Below, piece by piece: positions 1 to 7,078 of a stretch of 13,959 nt of DNA. The first letter of the stretch is position 1; each line of letters begins with the position of its first letter. Below the pieces are notes generated by a model, which was not told the DNA's origin, did no database searches, and was given only the letters and a program-made list of their open reading frames with translations. Both the position numbers and the translations under genes were made by a program. The stretch comes from Campylobacterales bacterium (GTDB lineage Bacteria > Campylobacterota > Campylobacteria > Campylobacterales > QNZT01), in the NCBI GenBank assembly GCA_027055005.1, contig JALUNR010000045.1, forward strand, positions 1 to 13,959. Reading direction: 5' to 3'.

Positions 1-740
1 GATTTAGGATATGCACCGATCAAAGAATTAAAAAATCTTTTAGCCCCAACTTTATCACCACTATTTTTAAAACTAATCCCTGTATGAAGTAAAAGAGTTG
101 CTAGAAAACTACTTTTATCATTTTCATTAACACTTTTTTTATAGTAATGGATAGCATCTTTATATCTTTTTTGATTATACAAACTCTCTGCTATATAAAA
201 ATATGATGTAGCCAATTTGTATTTTTTATCTACCAAATCCAGAAAATAATCAATAGCTTCTTTATACTTTTTATTTTTATAACTAGAAATTGCTTTTTTA
301 TAAATCTGCTTTGCAGATAATATTTTTATTTTTTTTGACTTTTTAGAAGTTAAAACTTTAGTAGATAAGTTTTGGACAGTACTTTTTTTAGATAAAAGAT
401 TCAAAAGTTTTTCTATTGAAGATTCTATTCTTTCAAATCTCTGTGAACTTTCTTTATCTATTGCATCAACTTTATCACTTAACTTATCTATTTGTTTTTG
501 AAAATCATTTTTAGGAGATTTTTTTTCTTTAACTATTTTATCTCCCATTGAATCTAAAATACTTTTTATTCCATCAACATTATCTTTTAAGTTAGACAAT
601 TTAAGATTTAATTTCATAATATTTCTACGATTTTCAAATATAAGCTTCTCACTATCTGTTAGTTCTATACCATTTGCACCACCAACTTGTGAATACAGTG
701 ATGATGCAAATATAAGTATTATAAAAAAATATTTTTTCAT
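1..740 (-). CDS. cpoB: Tol-Pal system protein CpoB/YbgF (3' end cut by window edge)
   Basis: Periplasmic accessory protein of Tol-Pal, known in other bacteria to link outer-membrane constriction with peptidoglycan synthesis. Reading from the ATG at 738-740 gives 246 complete codons with no stop before base 1. The product has a signal peptide (hydrophobic residues 4-16, MKKYFFIILIFASSLYS), a charged, probably coiled-coil segment at about 40-120, then TPR-like helical pairs at about 144-245 (e.g. YKEAIDYF, YKDAIHYY, GAKRFFNSLIGAYPK). The usual family ending just after a YPKS-like motif suggests only about 10-20 residues are missing. The start lies 2 bp past the pal stop and has only a weak ribosome binding site, so translation is probably coupled to pal. 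The family call rests on architecture and on position as the last tol-pal gene; the sequence itself diverges easily. Confidence 0.85.
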   Translation of the reverse strand, partial: MKKYFFIILIFASSLYSQVGGANGIELTDSEKLIFENRRNIMKLNLKLSNLKDNVDGIKSILDSMGDKIVKEKKSPKNDFQKQIDKLSDKVDAIDKESSQRFERIESSIEKLLNLLSKKSTVQNLSTKVLTSKKSKKIKILSAKQIYKKAISSYKNKKYKEAIDYFLDLVDKKYKLATSYFYIAESLYNQKRYKDAIHYYKKSVNENDKSSFLATLLLHTGISFKNSGDKVGAKRFFNSLIGAYPK

Positions 741-742
741 AT

Positions 743-1315
743 TTAGTAAACTTTTATATCTACTCTTCTATTCTTTTGCCAACATGCATCATTATGTTCA
801 TTACAAACAGGCTTACTCTCTCCATAACTTACTATGGATATATTTGATTTTACACCACTAGCTTTTAAAGCTTCTTTTACACTTTTAGCTCTTTTTAAAC
901 CAAGAGCATAGTTATACTCATCCGTTCCCCATTCATCACAATTACCTTCAGCTTTTACAGAACTACTACCCTTGCTTTGAATAACCCTTGCATCAGAAGC
1001 TACTTTATCCAATTCTCTATCACTAACTACATATTTGTTAAAAGCAAAATATATAGGTTCTATCCCATTTGCATTACCTTCTTGCATAGTATCACTTTCT
1101 ACACCAACTGGTTGCATACCATTTATATCACCATCAATAGTCCCACCATCAATAGCATCAGCAGGAATTCCACCATTTAAATCTTTTGCCTGGGTTTCAA
1201 CACTTACAGGAGTATTTTTATTTATAACAACTGGCTCAACTTCTGGAGCTTTTTGTCCACAACCAACCAAGACAATAGATGAAACAACCAAACTTAATAA
1301 TATACTTTTCCTCAT
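743..1315 (-). CDS. pal: Peptidoglycan-associated lipoprotein Pal
   Basis: Outer-membrane lipoprotein whose periplasmic OmpA-like domain binds peptidoglycan and TolB. From the chosen ATG at 1313-1315 the product is 190 aa: a lipoprotein signal with lipobox LVGC (lipidated Cys19), a Gly/Asp-rich linker (about 45-80), and an OmpA_C domain (about 86-190). The domain shows IYFAFNKY, NCDEWGTDEYN, KRAKSVKEAL and NRRVDIKVY. Asp127 and Arg142 sit where the family contacts diaminopimelate. An in-frame ATG 6 bases upstream (1321) would give 192 aa, but it abuts the AAGGA box with no spacer. Three cysteines (126, 171, 178) occur in the periplasmic domain. The linker DNA carries a 15-nt imperfect in-frame repeat (ACCATCAATAG at 1130-1140 and 1145-1155 on the plus strand). 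The gap to tolB is 41 bp. Confidence 0.95.
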   Translation of the reverse strand: MRKSILLSLVVSSIVLVGCGQKAPEVEPVVINKNTPVSVETQAKDLNGGIPADAIDGGTIDGDINGMQPVGVESDTMQEGNANGIEPIYFAFNKYVVSDRELDKVASDARVIQSKGSSSVKAEGNCDEWGTDEYNYALGLKRAKSVKEALKASGVKSNISIVSYGESKPVCNEHNDACWQKNRRVDIKVY

Positions 1316-1321
1316 ATTCAT

Positions 1322-1326
1322 TCCTT
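1322..1326 (-). promoter_or_regulatory. Ribosome binding site deciding the pal start
   Basis: AAGGA on the minus strand. It touches the first ATG (1321) directly but stands 6 nt from the second ATG (1315), a normal spacing. I therefore placed the pal start at 1315; both starts keep the lipobox intact. Confidence 0.6.
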
Positions 1327-1362
1327 ATAATTTATTTTATTCTATTTTTATTTAAAATCATT

Positions 1363-2595
1363 TTACCAATCAATAGACTGTATTTTTCCTACATTTAAAG
1401 GAAATAAAAAACTTCTATTGGCATTTAGTCTTAAAATTCCTATTGCACTTCTTCCACCTATATACTTAATATAACTTATAGTTTCTCCATAAGCACCAAA
1501 TCTAGGATACATATTTTTTCCACTATTTGTTAGTTTTCTTATAGAATCTGTTTGAGTAGATATAAGATATATATTAAAGGTATTATCTCCCGATGGATTA
1601 TTTGTTTCTCTGGAAGAATAAACTATATATTTTCCATATGTAGAACAAGAACTATTATTTTTTCCATGGTATACCATTTGAGAAACTTTACTACCATATA
1701 ATGGTTTTGAATAAATATTTGGATATCCTAATCTATTTGAAACAAATACTATTCTAGCACCTCCATCTACAAAATTTCCTCCAACATCTATACCATTGTA
1801 AGTTGTAAGTCTTCTTTTTGAACCACTATTTACATCAAATAAATATATATCAGCTTGATCATTTGGTGCCATGGTCAAAAGTAATTTATTTCCATCACTA
1901 CTAACATCCGAACAAACTATCATACCTGAGCTACTGGCAATTCTAGTCTTTGAACCACTATGTAAATCAACTCTATAAAGTGTAGGTTCTGCACCACTAT
2001 ATGATGTATAATAAAAAGAACTTTGTGATTTATTTGCCCATTTTGGAAAAATATTTAAACCACCACTTACGATGGTTTTTTGAAAACTCAAAGTATAATC
2101 TGCAACAACTATATCACTATTTCCAGAAGTTGTGTATTTTGAAAATATCAAATACTTTTTCATCCAATCAACTTTTGGTAAATGAAAATAATTATTTAAA
2201 TCAACAACTATATTATGAGCTAAAAAAGGATACCTGCTATTTTGAGATATATTATAAGTTTTTGAGTAAAACTTTTTTGATGTTTTTGGATTTATCAAAC
2301 TAACGATTGAATTTATACCCATACCATCTTGTTTAAAAGTACAAATTAATGCTAGATTTTCAGAAACAGAAGCAATATTACTCTGTATTGAATTATTAAC
2401 ATTAAAATTCGTTGTAACTTTCAAATCACCAATAATCAATCTAAATAATCTATTTTTATTAGAAAAGCTATCACTTTTATTATCTACTACACTAATACTT
2501 TGCTTTTTTTGTATCTTTTTCACTATCTCAATAGTCGAATCATAGGCACTCAAACTAGATATAATCAAGAAAAAAGCTATCAAGAACTTAACCAC
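1363..2595 (-). CDS. tolB: Tol-Pal system beta-propeller protein TolB
   Basis: Periplasmic TolB, which binds Pal and TolA and passes the Tol motor force to the outer membrane. The 410-aa product starts with a signal peptide (KFLIAFFLIISSLSA, cleavage likely after residue 17). A divergent N-terminal domain follows (IIGDLKVTTNFNV matches the family's DLxxSGxF element). The rest is a WD40-like beta-propeller from about 175 onward, seen in repeats such as PKWANKSQSSFYYTSY, SDVSSDGNKLLLTM and YPRFGAYGETISYI. The start codon is GTG, directly after the tolA TAA; the AAAGAGGAG box at 2602-2610, inside the end of tolA, is 6 nt away. Coupling to tolA is therefore likely. Length is normal for the family (about 400-430 aa). 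No truncation or frameshift is visible. Confidence 0.93.
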   Translation of the reverse strand: MVKFLIAFFLIISSLSAYDSTIEIVKKIQKKQSISVVDNKSDSFSNKNRLFRLIIGDLKVTTNFNVNNSIQSNIASVSENLALICTFKQDGMGINSIVSLINPKTSKKFYSKTYNISQNSRYPFLAHNIVVDLNNYFHLPKVDWMKKYLIFSKYTTSGNSDIVVADYTLSFQKTIVSGGLNIFPKWANKSQSSFYYTSYSGAEPTLYRVDLHSGSKTRIASSSGMIVCSDVSSDGNKLLLTMAPNDQADIYLFDVNSGSKRRLTTYNGIDVGGNFVDGGARIVFVSNRLGYPNIYSKPLYGSKVSQMVYHGKNNSSCSTYGKYIVYSSRETNNPSGDNTFNIYLISTQTDSIRKLTNSGKNMYPRFGAYGETISYIKYIGGRSAIGILRLNANRSFLFPLNVGKIQSIDW

Positions 2596-3381
2596 TTACA
2601 ACTCCTCTTTATCAGAAAATAAAAACTCCACCTCTATATATTTGCCTTTCTTATATTTTGGAAAAGTTTCTTTCGTTAAATTATCAAGAAAGTGCTTAAG
2701 TTTGCTATCGAAAATATTATTAAATGAAGATTTTAAGTTTCGATAAAACAAATGACCATGATTATCAATTTTTATTATAACAGTAGCCTTTAGACCATTT
2801 TTTGTAGCAATAGTATCATTCCATTTTAAAGTAATAATAGAACTTATTTTTGATAAAAATTTTTCATCATACTCACCTTTTATTTTAGAAACAGTACTCT
2901 TATCTTTAATAATACTTTTTATTTGCAATAACTCCTTTTTCAAGTTATTATCCAAATTATCAGATTTAAAAAGTTCTTTCGCATTTAATTTTTTTAATCT
3001 ACTAGCTCTAGTCTTTTCCTGTTTTAACTTTTCTTCAATACTGTTTGCATTTTTATCAACTTTCATAGTTGAAAAAAGATTTTTTATACTATTTTGCTTT
3101 ATATCTCTACTATCTTTTTTTGATTTTTTCTCATTATTTTGAGATAATTTTATAACTTTTTGTTTTTTGTGAGCAGACTTTATTTTTTTTATATCATTAA
3201 TTTTTTTTAATTTTGGTATATCATCCAAATTTACAATCACTGACTTTTTTATATCATACCCATAATTTTTTAACTTTTTTACATCATCATGACGAATATA
3301 AAAAATTAAAAAAATAACAAATATATATACAGTTAGTGATAAAATAGTAGATACAATATTTATTAGTTTATAATTAACCAT
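2596..3381 (-). CDS. tolA: TolA/TonB-type energy-transducing periplasm-spanning protein
   Basis: Inner-membrane anchored protein expected to link the TolQ-TolR motor to TolB/Pal. The 261-aa product has a single N-terminal transmembrane helix (about residues 8-29), a Lys-rich, highly charged middle (about 30-165) that likely spans the periplasm, and a C-terminal TonB_C-like domain (about 168-256: YDEKFLSKISSII, LKATVIIKIDNHGHL, FPKYKKGKYIEVEF). It is shorter than E. coli TolA (421 aa) and lacks a long Ala-rich helix. The ATG at 3379-3381 overlaps the end of tolR by 8 bp and has only a distant AAGG box, so coupled translation is likely. TonB is the alternative name for the fold; the tolB-pal neighbours favour TolA. 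Confidence 0.82.
   Translation of the reverse strand: MVNYKLINIVSTILSLTVYIFVIFLIFYIRHDDVKKLKNYGYDIKKSVIVNLDDIPKLKKINDIKKIKSAHKKQKVIKLSQNNEKKSKKDSRDIKQNSIKNLFSTMKVDKNANSIEEKLKQEKTRASRLKKLNAKELFKSDNLDNNLKKELLQIKSIIKDKSTVSKIKGEYDEKFLSKISSIITLKWNDTIATKNGLKATVIIKIDNHGHLFYRNLKSSFNNIFDSKLKHFLDNLTKETFPKYKKGKYIEVEFLFSDKEEL
2602..2610 (-). promoter_or_regulatory. Ribosome binding site for the GTG start of tolB
   Basis: AAAGAGGAG lies in the last codons of tolA, 6 nt upstream of the GTG at 2593-2595. No ATG is available nearby, and a signal peptide starts exactly at this GTG, so the box supports the non-ATG start. Confidence 0.7.
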
Positions 3382-3766
3382 TTGTTAGCAATGATACCTT
3401 AGAAAAACCAACAGATTTTAAAACTTTTAATATATACATAACATCATTGTATTTCAGATCTCTATCGGCTTTTATATATACAACTGTATTTTTATCATAT
3501 TTTTTTGATTCTAATAAAAAGTTATCAGCAAAATTGGTAAATGAATATATATTATCTTTTATATAAATTTTTCTAGCTCTATCTACTCTAACTGTAAGTT
3601 TGGCAACTTTTTTTACTGAGTTTTTAGTAGTGCCAACAGGAAGATTTATATTTTCTTGATAAACCATAACTGGTGCAGTAACCATCAATATAGCCATTAA
3701 AACAAGCATAATATCAACTAAAGGAGTGATATTTAAATCTGGTTTTTCATCCCAATCATAATTCAT
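3374..3766 (-). CDS. tolR: Biopolymer transporter TolR/ExbD
   Basis: Inner-membrane protein that forms the proton-driven motor with TolQ/ExbB. The 130-aa product has a short cytoplasmic N-terminus, one transmembrane helix (about residues 15-36, ITPLVDIMLVLMAILMVTAP), and a periplasmic domain typical of ExbD/TolR (INLPVG, VVYIKADRDLKYNDVMYILK). Asp18, at the start of the helix, matches the proton-carrying Asp of the family (Asp23 in E. coli TolR). The ATG at 3764-3766 follows the tolQ stop by 12 bp with a TTAGG box in between. ExbD and TolR are hard to tell apart by sequence; the tolA-tolB-pal context decides. Campylobacter annotations often use exbD for this position. Confidence 0.9.
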   Translation of the reverse strand: MNYDWDEKPDLNITPLVDIMLVLMAILMVTAPVMVYQENINLPVGTTKNSVKKVAKLTVRVDRARKIYIKDNIYSFTNFADNFLLESKKYDKNTVVYIKADRDLKYNDVMYILKVLKSVGFSKVSLLTNG

Positions 3767-3778
3767 AATAAACCTAAT

Positions 3779-4339
3779 CTAAGAAGTTTTTAATTTTAAA
3801 ATATCAATCTCTCTTTGTATAAGTGAGATATACTCATAAGCCTTTCTCTTTAATAATAAGTGAATTGAATAAGCAGGAATAGCAACAAATATTCCAACTG
3901 CAGTAGCAACCAATGCTTCACTTATAGCTGGAGCAATTATATTTAGATTTACACTACCAGCATCACCAAGTTTACTAAAAGTTTTCAGTATTGATACTAT
4001 CGTTCCAAACAGCCCTATAAAAGGTGATGTAGAAGATATTATAGATAGTGTTGATAAGCCTTTAGTTATATTTAATTCTGCAAAACTTTTACAAACAGGC
4101 AAAAGTCTTGCAGTATTATCACCTCTGATACATTTACTCAAAACAGACTCTTTCTTTATATTTGATTCGCCTTTTAAAAGTAAAGACAATGAATCATGTT
4201 CTATTTTTTCTAAAGAAAGAATAGTCAAGGATTTTGAAAAATATATCCAAATAGTAACAATAAAATAGAGTGATAACCATAAAAATACAACGATGGATAC
4301 TACACCACCATTTATTATAAAATTTATAATTTCACTCAT
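3779..4339 (-). CDS. tolQ: MotA/TolQ/ExbB proton channel family protein TolQ
   Basis: Proton-channel half of the Tol motor in the inner membrane. The 186-aa product shows three transmembrane segments: about 12-34, about 95-120 (ISSTSPFIGLFGTIVSILKTF, the family signature with its conserved Pro and Gly residues), and about 136-163 (APAISEALVATAVGIFVAIP). The cytoplasmic loop between the first two is short for TolQ (E. coli 230 aa), as seen in small ExbB-like forms. It starts only 4 bp after the atpC stop, so it very likely shares the ATP synthase transcript. exbB is an equally used name; the tol context favours tolQ. Confidence 0.88.
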   Translation of the reverse strand: MSEIINFIINGGVVSIVVFLWLSLYFIVTIWIYFSKSLTILSLEKIEHDSLSLLLKGESNIKKESVLSKCIRGDNTARLLPVCKSFAELNITKGLSTLSIISSTSPFIGLFGTIVSILKTFSKLGDAGSVNLNIIAPAISEALVATAVGIFVAIPAYSIHLLLKRKAYEYISLIQREIDILKLKTS

Positions 4340-4343
4340 AATC

Positions 4344-4733
4344 TTACATTAAACCTTTTGCTGCACTCTCAAGCCTACTCTTAGCGGTCATGATAGCTGC
4401 ATCGTTTTCACCAATACTTTCTATAAGTTTATTGGCTTCATCTATTTTAGCTTTAAGTTCACTATTCGTACCACTTATAGCAACAGCCCCATCAGCAAGT
4501 ATTGTAACACCACTCTCTTCTATTTTTATATGTCCCCAATTTATAGCTACAACACCTTTTGTTCCATCTTTTTGTTCATACTCTATAACACCAGCTTTTA
4601 GCAAAGATATCAATGAAGCATGATGAGGAAGTATTCCAAACTCACCTTCTTTACCTGGAACAGTAACCATCTTTACTTCATCATCAAACAAAATACCAGT
4701 TGGAGTAACTATTTCTAATCTTAATGTTTCCAT
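4344..4733 (-). CDS. atpC: ATP synthase F1 epsilon subunit
   Basis: Central-stalk subunit that couples and can inhibit the F1 motor. The 129-aa product opens with the N-terminal beta-sandwich (LRLEIVTPTGILFDDEVKMV, then GEFGILPHHASLISLLKAG) and ends in a short two-helix hairpin (about 92-129). Length is at the low end for the family, but nothing is missing. The ATG at 4731-4733 has an AAGGAAG box just upstream. Its 33-bp separation from atpD contains a terminator-like hairpin that could lower expression relative to atpD. tolQ begins 4 bp after its stop. Confidence 0.96.
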   Translation of the reverse strand: METLRLEIVTPTGILFDDEVKMVTVPGKEGEFGILPHHASLISLLKAGVIEYEQKDGTKGVVAINWGHIKIEESGVTILADGAVAISGTNSELKAKIDEANKLIESIGENDAAIMTAKSRLESAAKGLM

Positions 4734-4749
4734 TTTACTTCCTTAAGTA

Positions 4750-4775
4750 AAAAGATAGGTTTTACCCTACCCTTT
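4750..4775 (-). terminator. Terminator-like hairpin between atpD and atpC (possible attenuator)
   Basis: On the transcribed sense strand, AAAGGGTAGG and CCTATCTTTT can form a 10-bp stem (two G-U pairs) around the 6-nt loop GTAAAA. A run of five U residues begins within and just past the descending arm. The stem contains the atpD stop codon. Because atpC and the tol genes follow in the same direction with no room for a separate promoter, full termination is unlikely. Partial attenuation, RNA processing or 3'-end protection are possible. Its fold energy has not been computed. Confidence 0.4.
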
Positions 4776-6164
4776 CATCTTTTGTGCTTTTTCAATAGCT
4801 TCTTCTATATTTCCTACCATATATAGTGCATTTTCTGGTAAGTCATCATATTTACCATCAATAATACCTTCAAATGCATCTAATGTTTCTTCTAAAGAAA
4901 CATATTTTCCAGGACTTCCTGTAAATACCTCTGCTACAAAGAATGGTTGAGATAGAAATTTTTCTACTTTTCTTGCTCTCTCAACTATTTGTTTATCCTC
5001 TTCACTAAGCTCATCCATACCTAAAATTGCGATAATATCTTGTAAATCTTTATACTTTTGAAGTATAGATTGGATACCCCTAGCTATATTATAATGTCTC
5101 TCCCCTATGATAACAGGATCAAGCATTCTTGAAGTAGAATCAAGTGGATCTACAGCAGGATAAATACCTTTTTCAGCAATACTTCTGTTTAGAACTGTTG
5201 TAGCATCAAGATGAGCAAAAACAGTTGCAGGAGCAGGATCAGTTAAGTCATCCGCAGGTACATAAACAGCTTGAACTGAAGTAATAGAACCTTTTTTAGT
5301 AGATGTAATTCTCTCTTGAAGTGCACCCATCTCTCTAGCTAGTGTTGGTTGATAACCAACCGCTGAAGGAATCCTACCAAGAAGTGCTGACATTTCAGAA
5401 CCACTTTGAGCAAATCTAAAGATATTATCTATAAACATCAAAACATCAAGTCCCATTTCATCTCTAAAGTATTCAGCCATTGTAATACCAGTTAATGCAA
5501 TTCTATTTCTAGCCCCAGGAGGTTCACTCATTTGACCATAGCACAGTGCAACTTTATCAAGTACATTTGACTCTTTCATCTCTTCATAAAGGTCATTACC
5601 CTCTCTTGTTCTTTCACCAACACCAGCAAATACTGAGTACCCACTATGTTTAAATGCAACATTATGAATAAGTTCCATAATAATAACAGTCTTTCCAACA
5701 CCAGCACCACCAAATAATCCAACTTTACCACCTTTAGCATAAGGAGCAAGTAAATCAACAACTTTTATACCAGTTTCAAAAATCTCACTCTCTGTACTTT
5801 GCTCATCAAAAGGAGGTGGATCTCTATGGATTGACCAATAATTTTTAGCTTCAACAGCTTCACCCTCATCTATAACATCACCAATAACATTAAAAATTCT
5901 TCCAAGAACTTCTTCACCAACTGGAACTTTTATAGGACTTCCAAGAGCTTTAGCTTTAAGTCCTCTAACAAGTCCTTCACTCATATCCATAGCAATTGCT
6001 CTAACTCTATAATCTCCAACATGAGCTGCAACTTCTAGTATAAGTTTAGTCTCAACACCCTCAACTTCATAGTTTACTTCTATTGCTTCATTGATTTGTG
6101 GCAGATAACCATCAAAATCAACATCAACAACAGGACCGATTACTTGCGAAATAATACCTTCCAT
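4767..6164 (-). CDS. atpD: ATP synthase F1 beta subunit (catalytic)
   Basis: Catalytic subunit of F1, making ATP from ADP and phosphate. Starting at the ATG at 6162-6164 gives 465 aa, opening MEGIISQVIGPVVDVDF as in the family. The P-loop GGAGVGKT is at about 152-159, the catalytic Glu lies in GERTREGND (about residue 184), and LMFIDNIFRFAQSGSEMSAL covers Walker B. The DELSEEDK motif (DELSEED region of the C-terminal domain) is also present. An upstream in-frame TTG (6173) would add three residues but sits only 2 nt from the AGGAG box at 6176-6180. The C-terminus ends in a Lys-rich tail next to the atpC leader hairpin. The gap to atpG is 23 bp. All key residues look intact. Confidence 0.98.
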   Translation of the reverse strand: MEGIISQVIGPVVDVDFDGYLPQINEAIEVNYEVEGVETKLILEVAAHVGDYRVRAIAMDMSEGLVRGLKAKALGSPIKVPVGEEVLGRIFNVIGDVIDEGEAVEAKNYWSIHRDPPPFDEQSTESEIFETGIKVVDLLAPYAKGGKVGLFGGAGVGKTVIIMELIHNVAFKHSGYSVFAGVGERTREGNDLYEEMKESNVLDKVALCYGQMSEPPGARNRIALTGITMAEYFRDEMGLDVLMFIDNIFRFAQSGSEMSALLGRIPSAVGYQPTLAREMGALQERITSTKKGSITSVQAVYVPADDLTDPAPATVFAHLDATTVLNRSIAEKGIYPAVDPLDSTSRMLDPVIIGERHYNIARGIQSILQKYKDLQDIIAILGMDELSEEDKQIVERARKVEKFLSQPFFVAEVFTGSPGKYVSLEETLDAFEGIIDGKYDDLPENALYMVGNIEEAIEKAQKMKG

Positions 6165-6175
6165 ATTTATCAAAT

Positions 6176-6180
6176 CTCCT
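6176..6180 (-). promoter_or_regulatory. Ribosome binding site deciding the atpD start
   Basis: AGGAG on the minus strand lies 11 nt before the ATG at 6164 and only 2 nt before an in-frame TTG at 6173. The spacing and the conserved MEG(I/K)ISQV start of related AtpD proteins favour the ATG. Confidence 0.6.
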
Positions 6181-6187
6181 TTTATTT

Positions 6188-7069
6188 TTATAATGCTTCC
6201 ATACCACTGATTATCTCAATAAGTTCAGTAGTAATAGCTTCTTGTCTTGCTTTATTATAAGCAATAGTTAATTGATCAACTCTCTCTTTTGCATTGTTTG
6301 TTGCATTATCCATAGCTTGCATCCTAGCACTATGCTCAGCTGCAAGTGAATCTATAAGAGAATAATACATATTATACTCAATATATTTTTTAACCAATTC
6401 TTCTAAAACTTTTTCTTCATCCTCTGCTTCTATTTCCATCATTGAAGTTACTTTATCCTCATCTACTTCAACCGTATCAATAGGCGCTAAACTAACAGTT
6501 TTTAACTCTTGTGTTATCATATTTTTATAGCCATTGTGAACAAGTATAATCTTATCACTCTTACCATTAGAAAAATCACTAACAGCACTTTCTATAACAT
6601 CGACAGCTTTTTCATAACTAGGAGCAGCACTAACACCTATGTATTTTTCTAAAACTTCTCTATTTTGAAAGTTAAAAAAATCCACACCTTTTCTACCAAC
6701 TGCTCTAAGTCTTACAACTGTTCCATTTGCTTCATACTCATCCATGATAGACTTAACTTTTTTGATAGTTTGTATATTAAAACCACCACAAAGCCCTTTA
6801 TCAGATGTAACAAATATAATATCCACAACTTTAGGACTATCATTTTTAGCAAAAAATTTAAGTGATGTTCCACCAGCTTTAAATTTATTTATTTTTTCAC
6901 TGATTTCATTCATCATTTTATTTAGTTTTACTGCATACTCCCTACTTCTTTTAGCAACTTCTTCTGCCCGACGAAGTTTAGCAGTTGATACTAACTTCAT
7001 CGCTCTAGTAGTTTTTTGAGTATTTTTTACACTCGCTATATTTCTTTTTATATCCTTTAAATTTGCCAT
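6188..7069 (-). CDS. atpG: ATP synthase F1 gamma subunit
   Basis: Rotor shaft of F1 that turns inside the alpha3-beta3 ring. The 293-aa product shows the conserved N-terminal helix (KDIKRNIASVKNTQKTTRAM, then KLVSTAKLRRAEE), a central Rossmann-like part with the family motif SDKGLCGGFN at about residue 90, and the C-terminal helix (ARMQAMDNATNNAKERVDQL and ITTELIEIISGMEAL) that forms the coiled coil with the N-terminal helix. Length matches the family (about 285-295 aa). The ATG at 7067-7069 follows the atpA stop by 9 bp, with the AAGG box overlapping that stop. No oddities. Confidence 0.97.
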   Translation of the reverse strand: MANLKDIKRNIASVKNTQKTTRAMKLVSTAKLRRAEEVAKRSREYAVKLNKMMNEISEKINKFKAGGTSLKFFAKNDSPKVVDIIFVTSDKGLCGGFNIQTIKKVKSIMDEYEANGTVVRLRAVGRKGVDFFNFQNREVLEKYIGVSAAPSYEKAVDVIESAVSDFSNGKSDKIILVHNGYKNMITQELKTVSLAPIDTVEVDEDKVTSMMEIEAEDEEKVLEELVKKYIEYNMYYSLIDSLAAEHSARMQAMDNATNNAKERVDQLTIAYNKARQEAITTELIEIISGMEAL

Positions 7070-7078
7070 AGCTTTACC

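Noticed and set aside
1035..1355. Open frame of 106 codons on the plus strand opposite pal
   Set aside because: It is antisense to a clear pal gene, shows no recognisable domain, and has no supporting ribosome binding site; it results from codon bias of the real gene.
1327..1362. -10-like hexamers in the tolB-pal gap
   Set aside because: Several TAnAAT-like strings occur, but the gap is almost pure A/T, so a match has little meaning without start-site data.
3061..3260. Runs of T on the plus strand that look like terminator U-tracts or phase-variable tracts
   Set aside because: They encode Lys codons in the charged middle of TolA; the frame stays open, and no stem accompanies them.
5576..5761. 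Leu-rich open frame on the minus strand, out of frame within atpD
   Set aside because: It overlaps the P-loop coding region of atpD in another frame; an apparent hydrophobic protein here is an artefact.
6744..7019. Open frame of 91 codons on the plus strand opposite atpG
   Set aside because: Fully inside a conserved gene on the other strand, with a composition expected from reverse-reading AT-rich codons.
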